NCBI GenBank assembly: GCA_944388045.1
Contig: CALXHG010000006.1
Span: forward strand, 40,523-104,522
Source: an uncultured Clostridia bacterium
GTDB lineage: Bacteria > Bacillota > Clostridia > TANB77 > CAG-508
DNA length: 64,000 nucleotides
Direction of reading: 5' to 3'
This document shows positions 1 to 8,412 of this stretch, piece after piece. The notes beneath the pieces were generated by a model that was not told the DNA's origin, made no database searches, and saw only the letters and a list, made by a program, of their open reading frames with translations. Both the position numbers and the translations under genes were made by a program. Each line of letters starts with the position of its first letter. Position 1 is the stretch's first letter.

Positions 1-738
1 TATGTATTTTTGACTTTCTTTTAGTTCTTCACTTGGTATTAGTCTCCATATATTTCCATAATGTTCCCATGTTCCTTTTATTTCTGGTGTTATTGTTATA
101 TTATTTTGTATTTCTTCTATACCAGCATAAGAAAATTTAATTTCAATACTTGTGTTTTTAGAAACTGTATTTTCTCCATTTGCTGGATATGTACTTGTTA
201 CTGATAGTTTATTTGATGTTTGATATGCCCAACTGTCTTCTGTTATTTTATCTTTTATGTACTGTAATTTTAATATTGTATTGTCTGGTATATTTTGCTT
301 AAATTCTAGTTTATATTGTTCATCATTTATCTTTTTTATTTCATAATCAAGAGGTGGTTCTATGTATATGCTTCTTTGTACATCTTCTTTAGTTGTTTTT
401 TGTCCATCTGTGTATATAATAAATTCTGTATCATTTGCTATTATTCCATTATTTATTTTTGTGGGTTCTATGGATTTTATTGCTACAACTGTTGTAGTTA
501 TTTCTGGTTCATTAAATAGATTTTTGTTTATTAACAAGTCTGCTGTAAATATTATTATTAATACTGCTACTATTGATATTAATGGTTTTAATTTATTATA
601 TTTTATGTTTTTGCTCTTTTTATAGTTTGATTTTTCTTGTTCTACTTTTTGTTTGATTTTTTCTTGCATCTCTTGTGGCATTTGAATTTTTCCTTTTAAT
701 TTTTCTTTTAAAATTTTATCTAATTCATTATTATCCAT
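1..738 (-). CDS. Membrane-anchored partner of the ECF sigma factor (putative anti-sigma), C-terminus outside window
   Basis: The frame is open from an ATG at 738 to the window edge, so the C-terminus is missing. The start overlaps the end of the sigma factor gene (ATGGATAATAA contains its stop), a coupling typical of ECF sigma/anti-sigma pairs. The first ~45 residues are charged and cytoplasmic-looking, with an MPQEMQEKIKQK stretch. One hydrophobic segment follows at about residues 54-68 (LISIVAVLIIIFTADLL). The remainder is an extracytoplasmic region with an Ig-like flavour (SVTSTYPANGENTVSKNTSIEIKF is split here into its two halves: SVTSTYPANGE and NTVSKNTSIEIKF). I see no recognised zinc-binding anti-sigma motif. 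The anti-sigma role rests on position and topology. Confidence 0.6.
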   Translation of the reverse strand, partial: MDNNELDKILKEKLKGKIQMPQEMQEKIKQKVEQEKSNYKKSKNIKYNKLKPLISIVAVLIIIFTADLLINKNLFNEPEITTTVVAIKSIEPTKINNGIIANDTEFIIYTDGQKTTKEDVQRSIYIEPPLDYEIKKINDEQYKLEFKQNIPDNTILKLQYIKDKITEDSWAYQTSNKLSVTSTYPANGENTVSKNTSIEIKFSYAGIEEIQNNITITPEIKGTWEHYGNIWRLIPSEELKESQKYI

Positions 739-1267
739 TAGCTTTTTCATCTCCTTTCTTTTTGTTTTCATTTAATATTGTGTCTTCTAGTTTTTTCCTT
801 GCTCTTGATAGTCTTGTTTTTACTGTTCCTTCTGGGATTTTTATTATTTTTGATATCTCTTTAATACTAAAGTCTTCAAAATAGTATAAAATTACTATTT
901 CTTTTAGTTCATCATTTAAGTTTCTAATTAGGTTTTTAAATTCTAATTCTTCATGTGTGTCATTATGTACTAGATTTTTTTGTTGTACATTTTCTAAATA
1001 GATTATTTTTTTGTTTTTATTACATATTTTGTAGCATTCGTTTATTAGTATTCTTGTTATCCATGTTTTGACATATTCTTCTTTTTTTAGTGTGTGGATA
1101 TTTTCGAATACTTTTACTGTAGTTGCTGAAATTGCATCATATATTTCGTCATCATTTTTTAGTATGCCAAATGCTACTCTGTATAATGTTTGCATGTTCT
1201 CAAGTATGATTTGTCCAATTTTGTCTGCATCTCCTTGCTTGGCTTTTTTTATCGTTTCTTTATCCAT
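731..1267 (-). CDS. ECF-type RNA polymerase sigma factor
   Basis: This 178-residue protein has the ECF layout. Region 2 is at about residues 25-85 (YRVAFGILKNDDEIYDAIS), with the region 2.4-like segment KTWITRILINECYKI. Region 4 follows (LREIVILYYFEDFSIKEIS is approximated by its DELKEIVILYYFEDFS stretch), with a helix-turn-helix ending IPEGTVKTRLSRARKKLE. Such factors direct RNA polymerase to a small regulon and are held by a membrane anti-sigma protein. The overlapping downstream gene fits that partner. The start ATG at 1267 follows an AAGGGGAGA ribosome binding site. The target regulon cannot be told from this window. Confidence 0.88.
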   Translation of the reverse strand: MDKETIKKAKQGDADKIGQIILENMQTLYRVAFGILKNDDEIYDAISATTVKVFENIHTLKKEEYVKTWITRILINECYKICNKNKKIIYLENVQQKNLVHNDTHEELEFKNLIRNLNDELKEIVILYYFEDFSIKEISKIIKIPEGTVKTRLSRARKKLEDTILNENKKKGDEKANG

Positions 1268-1367
1268 CTTTCTCCCCTTTCTTTTTCTCTTTATTCTTTA
1301 GATTTTTTTAGCTGCTTTTTTGGTTCACTTTTTTCAATTTTTTTCTTTAAGTGTTTTATATAAAAAA

Positions 1368-1405
1368 TAATCGATGTTCATTTATTAAGCCATCGATTAT
1401 TTTTT
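1368..1405. terminator. Bidirectional hairpin terminator
   Basis: AATAATCGATG and CATCGATTATT form the arms, with T-rich tracts on both sides. It lies just beyond the 3' end of the minus-strand coiled-coil gene and upstream of the sigma factor gene. Confidence 0.7.
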
Positions 1406-1427
1406 TCATTATTTTATAAAATGTATA

Positions 1428-1850
1428 TTAACTAGTTGTTTTTAATTTTAATGCTGTATTTTCATCTACCAAACTTGTTATTCTTTTATCTAACTCATTT
1501 AATTTTTGCTCTTGTTCTGATATTTTTGCTGCATATAAAGACTTTTCATTTCTTAATAAAATTGTTACTTGTATTAAATCTGTTATTAATAAATCATCAG
1601 CCTGTATTTTTCCATTTTTTAGATTTGCGTATATTTTCAATATTCGTTCTTTTTCGACTTCATATTGTTCTCTTTTTTTTCTTATATTACTATCTTTGAC
1701 TTTATTTTCATTTGAAACATTTTCATTTGAGTTACTTTCATTCGAATTTTTTTCATTTAACAAGTATTTTTCTTCTTTGGTAAATATTTTTCGAAAAAGT
1801 TCTTTTATTTTATTTAAAAAATTTTTTATTATATTGTTATTTTCTTTCAT
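1428..1850 (-). CDS. Small charged coiled-coil protein of unknown function
   Basis: The product has 140 residues. It begins with a basic amphipathic stretch (NFLNKIKELFRKIFTKEEK), continues with an Asn/Ser/Glu-rich linker at about residues 33-52 built from repeated NESNSNEN-like units, and ends in a predicted coiled coil (KISEQEQKLNELDKRITSL). There is no signal peptide or membrane segment. It sits 38 bp downstream of the giant helicase gene on the same strand and may be cotranscribed with it. I do not recognise a family. Confidence 0.55.
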   Translation of the reverse strand: MKENNNIIKNFLNKIKELFRKIFTKEEKYLLNEKNSNESNSNENVSNENKVKDSNIRKKREQYEVEKERILKIYANLKNGKIQADDLLITDLIQVTILLRNEKSLYAAKISEQEQKLNELDKRITSLVDENTALKLKTTS

Positions 1851-1888
1851 TTTTAAAAATTTTCCTTCTCTTACGTAAAATTTTTATT

Positions 1889-4800
1889 TTACCTAAATTC
1901 TGTTAAATCTCTAATATTTTGTAAACCTTGCTCAAGCATTGCTTTTTCCTTTTCTAATTTTTGAATTTTTCCTTTTTTGCCTTTTACATTTTCATATAAT
2001 TTATCTAATTGTTCTTGTTTTTCTTGTATCTCTTTCATCGTTTTTTCTATTTCATTCATTAAGTCTTGTTTTATTTGTGGATACATCTCTCCAGCAGCAT
2101 ATAATATATATGTAATTCTATATTTTTCTTCATCAGCATTTCTGACGTTAAGACTTCGTAAGTATTCTTGAGCTGATTTTAAATATTGATTGTTTTTTTC
2201 TGTTGATAACATTCCTTGTATATAATTTCTTGCAAATGTAATATATTCGTGTTCTTGTCCATTTCTCAATTTTCCATTTTCATCTACATGGTATGCATTA
2301 TATCCATTGTAAAATAGCTCTCCTGTTTCTATATGTTTACCATCTTCATCAAAGAAATCACTGTCATATTTTGTTGTTGTTTCTTTACCATATAATCTTA
2401 TATCATTATTACCATCAATATCAAATCCCCTTAAATCTCTTTTCTTTTTTGTAATAATATGTCTTCCATCTATATTAAATTTTCTTTTATTGTATGTCAA
2501 TCCTGTTTCTAAATAAGTTCCATCTTGTCTAAAACCATGTGGGTCATAAATCTGGCCATCTATATCATGATAAAATCCTCTTTTACTAAATCCATGTAAA
2601 TCATATCCATTCATAGTATATCCTTCTGGATCTACTATTTCTTTTGTATCTATATATTTTCCATCTGATTGTAGTTTGCAATAATGTCCTAACCTATTAA
2701 ATCCTCTTTCATTAACCCTTGAGCCAGTACTTTTTAATTTTCCATCTGATTGTCTTTTATAGTAAATTCCATTTCTGTCAAAGTTATTTTCATCTAATCT
2801 ACTACCAGTTTCTTTATTTATTCCATTTACATCAAATCCAAAATTATCATACTTACCATATGGTTCATCTGAATATCTTCCTCCTCGAATTGGATAATAG
2901 TTTCCTTCTAAATCAAATCCATATTGGTTTTGTTTTATTCTAATTTGCTTTCCACTGACTGTTTTTCTAGTACATAATCCGTCAATTTCAAAACCATTAT
3001 TGTCAAATTTTCTATCTGTTTTTTCAATTGTACCATCTTTTTTCTTTATATACCAATAACCATCTCTATCAAAACCTCTATCATTAATTTTTTGGTGTGA
3101 ATTAACATATTCTCTTCTATTTATAAATTTTCCACTTTCGCCTTCTTGAGCAGGTCTCCAATAATATCCATCCTTATCAAAAAAATTATTATCTACAATC
3201 CTTCCTTCATAATAATCTGAATAATAATGGGCATTTCTAGGGTACCAAAATCCATCTCTACTAAAACCATAATGATTTATTCCACTTTCTGTTTCTATAT
3301 ATGTTCCATCTTTTTGAAGTTCACAAAACATACCTTTTTTATTAAAACCATTATTATCTACTTTTCGTCCTGTATTAATAAAAGTTCCATCCTCTTGTTG
3401 TTCATAAAATATACCATCTTTGTCAAAGTTATATCTATCTATCCCATTTTTATTATAGCCATTTATGTTATAACCATATCTATTATAACCTTCTTTATTA
3501 TATCCTGTTTGAATATTATATCCATCTATATCATACATGTTACCATCTTGATCTTTGAAATAGTTTTTTCTTGTTTCTTTATATGTTAAATCTTGTTTAA
3601 ATCCTTTAGGATTATATCTTTTTCCAGTATCTAGATATGTTCCATCTACTCTGAAATTATGTTTATCATATATGGTTCCTGTATTTATATTGATTCCATC
3701 TCTTCTAAATCCAAAATCATTAATTTCTTGTCCTGGCTTAAAATTGTATATATCACGTCCATCTGCGTCTATTCCTTCTTCATTCCAGTAAGTTCCTGTT
3801 TCTATATTAATATTACCATATTCACTTGGTCCATTTATAATAAAACCATCTTTTACTGCACATATAAATCCTTTACCTTTTTTAAATTTTTCAAAAATAC
3901 CACATTTTCTTAAAACATTAATATCATATTGTAGAAATTCACTTCTTCCATTATAAAATACTGTTCTAGCATATTGATATTCTTGTCCTATTGGATAATC
4001 CATTGGAAAATCTACTTCTTCTAAAATCAATTTTTTTATCTCTGGTGTTAAAGTTTCAAATATTTCTCCTAAAGTACTTTCTGGTTTTATACTATCATTA
4101 TTAATGTCTATGCCATATTCTGATAATACATCTAATATAGAAATAATATTCCTTATTCTTAATTTTGCTCCTGGTTTTCTCTCTTTCTTTATTTCATTGG
4201 CTTTCTTAAATAAGTCTAAAAATCTTTTTTGTTCACCTACTACCTTAAATACATTATTTCTAGTAATGTTTTTTGCTCCTTCTTTAATAGGTATTTCTGG
4301 AATTTCTAAATTCCATAAATCAATTGTTTTTCCTAATTCTAATACTTGCTCTATTTCAAATATTTCTGTTTCACTTAAATTATGATTATTTATTCCTTCA
4401 AGATATTTCTCATATTTAGTTTTTATTATTTTTAATGTTCTCGCTTTTTTAAATTCTTCAATATCTTCGCTTTCTATGTCTGGAATATATCCGTGAAGAT
4501 TAACCCAATTTACTATTAATTGTAATCTTTGTAAATCAGATGTAGGTGTAGTTCTGTTTGCTTCTCTATCCATATTTTGTTCTAAATAATTGTTATATAC
4601 ATCAAAAATTATAGGTGTCTGACTTTCTTCTATAGGCTTTTGTGGATCTAAAGAATAAATACATCTTCCAATTTGTTGTAAATACAATATTTTATGTTCA
4701 GCACTTATTGGTCTTAACATTATAATTCCATCTATACCATCAACATGAACACCTTCATTTAACATATCTATTGCAAATATTAATTTTAAGTGTTCTGATT

Positions 4801-7645
4801 GTGATGATTCAAAATTTGATATTGCTGTTAAGTTTTCGCTTTTTCTTTCTCTATCACTTAGTAAATAGTCTATTTGTGGTTCTGAATCTATATTTTTTAA
4901 ATTCTCTTTTATTTTTTCTATTTCTGCTTTAACATATTCTTCTGAACTCATATCAGTATTGTTTCTTGGTAAAAATACAATATATCTTCCGTGTTTGTTG
5001 TTTATATTTTCTTCAAAAATTTTAGACATACCTTCTAATTGAGATTTTTGTATAATATCTTTCATTTCATCATATATTTTTTTTATTTCCTCTTTTTTTT
5101 GAGGATTTGTTTCTTCTTCATACATCTTTCTAATTTCTTGATATTGTTCACTGTCTTGTAAAGAATAATCAAAAGTAACAACTCTTGGGCTAACAACAAT
5201 TCCATCTTGCATTGCATCTAATAGATATATTTCAGATGCTAAATATCTTTTTTGTTTTAATTCTTCTATTGTATATTCTCCTGTAGCTTCTGCAATTTCT
5301 CTTGCCATATTTCTTTTATCTACATCTCTTACAGGAGTTGCTGTTATTCCTAATATTTTGGCATTTGGATTTCCTTTTATTAAGTTTCTTATTTTGCCAT
5401 CCCACTTTGTAGCACCTGTTCTATGTAATTCATCAAATATGATCAAATCTGCATCATAACTTTCTAAAAGTTCCTCATCTCTTCTTGTTAGACCTTGATA
5501 ACAAAACATTTTTAAGTGTGGAAAAGCTTCTTCTATATTTGCATTCTCATCTTCCAATATATTTTTAGCAATATGTCTTTTTAATTGATTTAGAATTTCT
5601 GTATTAGGAGCAAAATATAAAATATTTCCATTTTTATATTGCATCATTAAAGACATCGCTACAAATGATTTTCCCGCTCCTGTTGGTAAAATTGTAGCAG
5701 CATATCTTTTTTGCTGATGAATTTCGTTTACTTTATCAAGTGCACTTGCTTGATAATCTCTTAATTTGATTTTTGTTTCTGGTACAATATATGAATTATC
5801 TTCAATTCCTAATTGTTTATCCAATCTTGTTGGTAGTATTCTACAATTTAGATTTGGAACATTCTTTTCTATTATATTTTCTAAATCTTCTGCTTTAGAC
5901 AATTCAACGAAATCATATTGTTTATATCCATTGTCCATCAATAAATTTGTAATATAACCAGATATATTTTCTTGTTCAACTCCAGCATTTACAAAAGCGT
6001 TGTATAATCTTTTACAATCAGCTCTTTCTATTTGAGAAATTAACTTTTCTCTTTCTTCTTCTGTCATGTCCTTTTGTGTAATTGCTGTTTTATAAATTTT
6101 AGAAAAGTCTAATCCGTCTACTATAGTTTCTGCAAAATATCTATTTAATCTTTCTTCTCTTGTTTTGTTTATATCAATATTACTATGATTTAAATTTTCA
6201 ATATAAATTTTTTGCTCTAATTCTGCTCCATTATTAGCTATTATTTTTTCAAGCTTTTCTGGTGAAAGACTTTTTACTTTTTCATATATTTTTCTTTGTT
6301 CCTCATCTGAAAATTGTTTTCTTCTTCCTCTATTCATATCAATATTTACAGATTCAGATATTTGTATTCCTCTTCCATTTTTTCTAGTAATTATTTTATC
6401 ATTTATTGCAATTGATTTTTGGGCTATTTCATCTATAGTTGCATCTAATTTGCTATCATTTATAATTTGTTTTAAAACTTTTGCAAGTTCTATTGATTTT
6501 CTTTGTGCTATACTTAAATTATATACAAATTGCGTAGCATTTTGAGCTTTTGAATAACTTATACTACCATTTGTTTTATCAAATATTTCTTCAACAGACA
6601 AATTAGTATTATTTTTCAAGTTATTTTCATTTATAAGCACACTATCATTACTTAAATTTAAATCTATTTCTTCTCTACCATTTGAATAATATAGTTTGTT
6701 ATCTCTTTCAATTAATTCATATCCTTGGTTTGTATATTCAATCAATTTGTTTTCTATTTCATTTATTGCTTGCTGTTCAATTCCTTGTTCTTTTGCGACT
6801 TGTAACAAAGCAAACATATTAAGGTTAATCTTAGATATTGGTACAAACTCGTCTTTACTTATTTCTCCATAATGAACAAACTCTCTATTGGAAAATTCAC
6901 TACCTATTGTACTTGTTAATGATGATATATTTATATTGTTAAAAATTTCTTTTGGTAACATTCCATATACTTCAAGCAAAGTAAGTTTTCCAATTATTTT
7001 GTTGTATTCTAATTGTTGTTCTTCTGAAAAAGCTTGTCTTTTATTAAATCTTTTAAACATTGATTCTCGTGTTCTAATATTATTTGTAGTTGTATATCTT
7101 CCACTTAAACTTGTACTTTTAAATCTATCTACTATTATTTTTTTTATATCATTATAATTTTCTTTACTTTCTATTTCTTGTAATAATCTTACAATTTCAG
7201 AGTCTTGAGGTATTTGTGATATTCTGTTCTCTAAAATTCTATTTAGTTCTGAAATCATATATTGCCCTGCATTATAGATTTGACTATTTTGTTCTTTTGG
7301 AACTTTTATCATTAAATATTTTTCACCATATTTTGAACCATAGTCTATAGAAACATTAGCATTTGAAGATAATGAAATGCAATTAGTTCCTCTATAAAAA
7401 TTTACACTTTTGGTATGATCCCATATTTCTTTTAATGAAATTTCTGTTTCATTTGCATATCTATCATTTTCTGGGTATCTTTGCTTATTTGTAATTACTT
7501 TTTGTATCTCTCCATTATTTGAATTTATTCCTTCGCCTATTTCTCTTTGGTCATCTAAATTTAATGCTCTAAATAAGTAGTAGTTATCTCCATCTTCGAT
7601 TATATTAAAATTATTGATTGAAAATACATCCTCATTCATATTCAT
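1889..7645 (-). CDS. Giant SF2 DEAD/DEAH-type helicase with ART-like N-terminus and GF..DG repeat array
   Basis: The protein has 1918 residues. An SF2 helicase core lies in the middle: motif I LPTGAGKS near residue 657, motif II DELH near 737, motif III-like GITATP near 770, and helicase C motifs including LNEGVHVDG near 963 and QQIGRC near 992. The N-terminus has an FRAL segment, then YRGTNCISLSSNANVSIDYG, which resembles the R...STS arrangement of ADP-ribosyltransferase folds; that is inference. From about residue 1265 to 1775 there are many short imperfect repeats of the form GFxxDGxxxxTGxxYxxxGF (for example FNKKGMFCELQKDGTYIET). The last ~70 residues are a coiled coil. It resembles type III restriction or DNA-repair helicases only in the core. 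A defence role is possible but not shown. Confidence 0.8.
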   Translation of the reverse strand: MNMNEDVFSINNFNIIEDGDNYYLFRALNLDDQREIGEGINSNNGEIQKVITNKQRYPENDRYANETEISLKEIWDHTKSVNFYRGTNCISLSSNANVSIDYGSKYGEKYLMIKVPKEQNSQIYNAGQYMISELNRILENRISQIPQDSEIVRLLQEIESKENYNDIKKIIVDRFKSTSLSGRYTTTNNIRTRESMFKRFNKRQAFSEEQQLEYNKIIGKLTLLEVYGMLPKEIFNNINISSLTSTIGSEFSNREFVHYGEISKDEFVPISKINLNMFALLQVAKEQGIEQQAINEIENKLIEYTNQGYELIERDNKLYYSNGREEIDLNLSNDSVLINENNLKNNTNLSVEEIFDKTNGSISYSKAQNATQFVYNLSIAQRKSIELAKVLKQIINDSKLDATIDEIAQKSIAINDKIITRKNGRGIQISESVNIDMNRGRRKQFSDEEQRKIYEKVKSLSPEKLEKIIANNGAELEQKIYIENLNHSNIDINKTREERLNRYFAETIVDGLDFSKIYKTAITQKDMTEEEREKLISQIERADCKRLYNAFVNAGVEQENISGYITNLLMDNGYKQYDFVELSKAEDLENIIEKNVPNLNCRILPTRLDKQLGIEDNSYIVPETKIKLRDYQASALDKVNEIHQQKRYAATILPTGAGKSFVAMSLMMQYKNGNILYFAPNTEILNQLKRHIAKNILEDENANIEEAFPHLKMFCYQGLTRRDEELLESYDADLIIFDELHRTGATKWDGKIRNLIKGNPNAKILGITATPVRDVDKRNMAREIAEATGEYTIEELKQKRYLASEIYLLDAMQDGIVVSPRVVTFDYSLQDSEQYQEIRKMYEEETNPQKKEEIKKIYDEMKDIIQKSQLEGMSKIFEENINNKHGRYIVFLPRNNTDMSSEEYVKAEIEKIKENLKNIDSEPQIDYLLSDRERKSENLTAISNFESSQSEHLKLIFAIDMLNEGVHVDGIDGIIMLRPISAEHKILYLQQIGRCIYSLDPQKPIEESQTPIIFDVYNNYLEQNMDREANRTTPTSDLQRLQLIVNWVNLHGYIPDIESEDIEEFKKARTLKIIKTKYEKYLEGINNHNLSETEIFEIEQVLELGKTIDLWNLEIPEIPIKEGAKNITRNNVFKVVGEQKRFLDLFKKANEIKKERKPGAKLRIRNIISILDVLSEYGIDINNDSIKPESTLGEIFETLTPEIKKLILEEVDFPMDYPIGQEYQYARTVFYNGRSEFLQYDINVLRKCGIFEKFKKGKGFICAVKDGFIINGPSEYGNINIETGTYWNEEGIDADGRDIYNFKPGQEINDFGFRRDGININTGTIYDKHNFRVDGTYLDTGKRYNPKGFKQDLTYKETRKNYFKDQDGNMYDIDGYNIQTGYNKEGYNRYGYNINGYNKNGIDRYNFDKDGIFYEQQEDGTFINTGRKVDNNGFNKKGMFCELQKDGTYIETESGINHYGFSRDGFWYPRNAHYYSDYYEGRIVDNNFFDKDGYYWRPAQEGESGKFINRREYVNSHQKINDRGFDRDGYWYIKKKDGTIEKTDRKFDNNGFEIDGLCTRKTVSGKQIRIKQNQYGFDLEGNYYPIRGGRYSDEPYGKYDNFGFDVNGINKETGSRLDENNFDRNGIYYKRQSDGKLKSTGSRVNERGFNRLGHYCKLQSDGKYIDTKEIVDPEGYTMNGYDLHGFSKRGFYHDIDGQIYDPHGFRQDGTYLETGLTYNKRKFNIDGRHIITKKKRDLRGFDIDGNNDIRLYGKETTTKYDSDFFDEDGKHIETGELFYNGYNAYHVDENGKLRNGQEHEYITFARNYIQGMLSTEKNNQYLKSAQEYLRSLNVRNADEEKYRITYILYAAGEMYPQIKQDLMNEIEKTMKEIQEKQEQLDKLYENVKGKKGKIQKLEKEKAMLEQGLQNIRDLTEFR

Positions 7646-7904
7646 TTGTCCTTAATTATTTATTTTTTTATTTATTTTATCATTTTAAAAAATCTTAGTC
7701 AATATTCGTTACAACTCAACATTATATAAAGTTTTTTTATTTGTTTTTCTTATATTTAGTATTAAAATTTATAATAATTCATTAAGTTGACTTTTTATGC
7801 AAAATTTGTTGAAATATAAGTGTAATTGCTTTATACAATTATCGACAATTCTTTTGAATTGTCAAGTATTGACCACCCACGTACATTGACAAGGAGGAAT
7901 ATTT
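7646..7904. other. Intergenic gap upstream of the MYG1-like gene
   Basis: The first ~200 bases are plain AT-rich DNA. A hairpin GACAATTC-TTTTG-AATTGTC lies at about 7849-7869, just upstream of the GC-rich gene. A possible -35 (TTGACT) sits near 7788, without a convincing -10. Confidence 0.4.
7890..7896 (+). promoter_or_regulatory. Strong Shine-Dalgarno for the MYG1-like gene
   Basis: AAGGAGG lies about 8 bases before ATG 7905 and fixes that start. Confidence 0.75.
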
Positions 7905-8333
7905 ATGAAGGCCATGGCATTTACGAGTATTGTCCTTGACAATACTCTGGCAAATGCCGTGAGCAAGGCCAAGGCTCAGGCTATCGTCGAAGAAGCCATT
8001 GACAGGACTGAAGGCCCTGTCATGGTACTCGAAAGGTTCGCTCCTTGGCAGGAATTCATCTTCTCGTCCAAAAACGAGAAGGCGAATGACATTCTGTTCG
8101 TTGTATTTCCCTCTAACCGTGGAGGGTACAACTGGCAGTGTGTGCCTGCATCGTTGGGCAGTTTTGCCCAGCGTCATCCTGTTCCGCAGGAATGGAGAGG
8201 CCTTAATGGGAAGGCTCTTCAGGATGTAACTGGTGTTGCATCCGCAACGTTCTGCCACAACGCCGGCTTCATCGGCGGGGCAGATACTCTCGAGGATGCG
8301 ATTCGGCTTGCCGAAATCGCAGCCCAAAGCTAA
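7905..8333 (+). CDS. Stand-alone MYG1 (UPF0160) C-terminal domain protein, foreign composition
   Basis: This 142-residue protein matches the C-terminal half of the MYG1 exonuclease family. Recognisable elements are VLERFAPWQEFIF, VPASLGSFAQRHPVPQEWRGL, and a final TFCHNAGFIGGADTLEDAIRLA. The N-terminal DHH phosphoesterase domain that normally carries the catalytic metal ligands is absent, so nuclease activity is not expected from this chain alone. Base composition is about half G+C with C/G-rich third positions (GCC, AAG, CTC), quite unlike all neighbours. It also contains ordinary-looking CGG (ATT-CGG-CTT) in the conserved C-terminal helix. It has its own strong ribosome binding site and terminator, and reads opposite to both flanking helicases. 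I infer recent transfer of a single-gene cassette. Confidence 0.75.
   Translation: MKAMAFTSIVLDNTLANAVSKAKAQAIVEEAIDRTEGPVMVLERFAPWQEFIFSSKNEKANDILFVVFPSNRGGYNWQCVPASLGSFAQRHPVPQEWRGLNGKALQDVTGVASATFCHNAGFIGGADTLEDAIRLAEIAAQS
7924..7948. repeat. Perfect inverted repeat inside the 5' end of the MYG1-like gene
   Basis: GAGTATTGTC-CTT-GACAATACTC is a 10-bp-arm palindrome about 20 bases after the start codon. A related GACAATTC/AATTGTC palindrome lies in the leader. It could be an operator or an mRNA hairpin. Confidence 0.55.
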
Positions 8334-8367
8334 GTGAATGTAAGGGAGGTCAAAATTAACACAACAA

Positions 8368-8408
8368 GAAGCTGGAGGAAACAACTGTTTTCCCAGCTTC
8401 TTGCTTTT
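8368..8408 (+). terminator. Rho-independent terminator after the MYG1-like gene
   Basis: AAGAAGCTGG ... CCAGCTTCTT form the stem, followed by GCTTTTATTT. It lies between convergent genes and ends just before the stop of the SF1 helicase gene. Confidence 0.8.
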
Positions 8409-8412
8409 ATTT

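Noticed and set aside
7839..8384. 181-residue minus-strand open frame opposite the MYG1-like gene
   Set aside because: It is the shadow of a GC-rich gene; the plus-strand product matches a known family and has the ribosome binding site.
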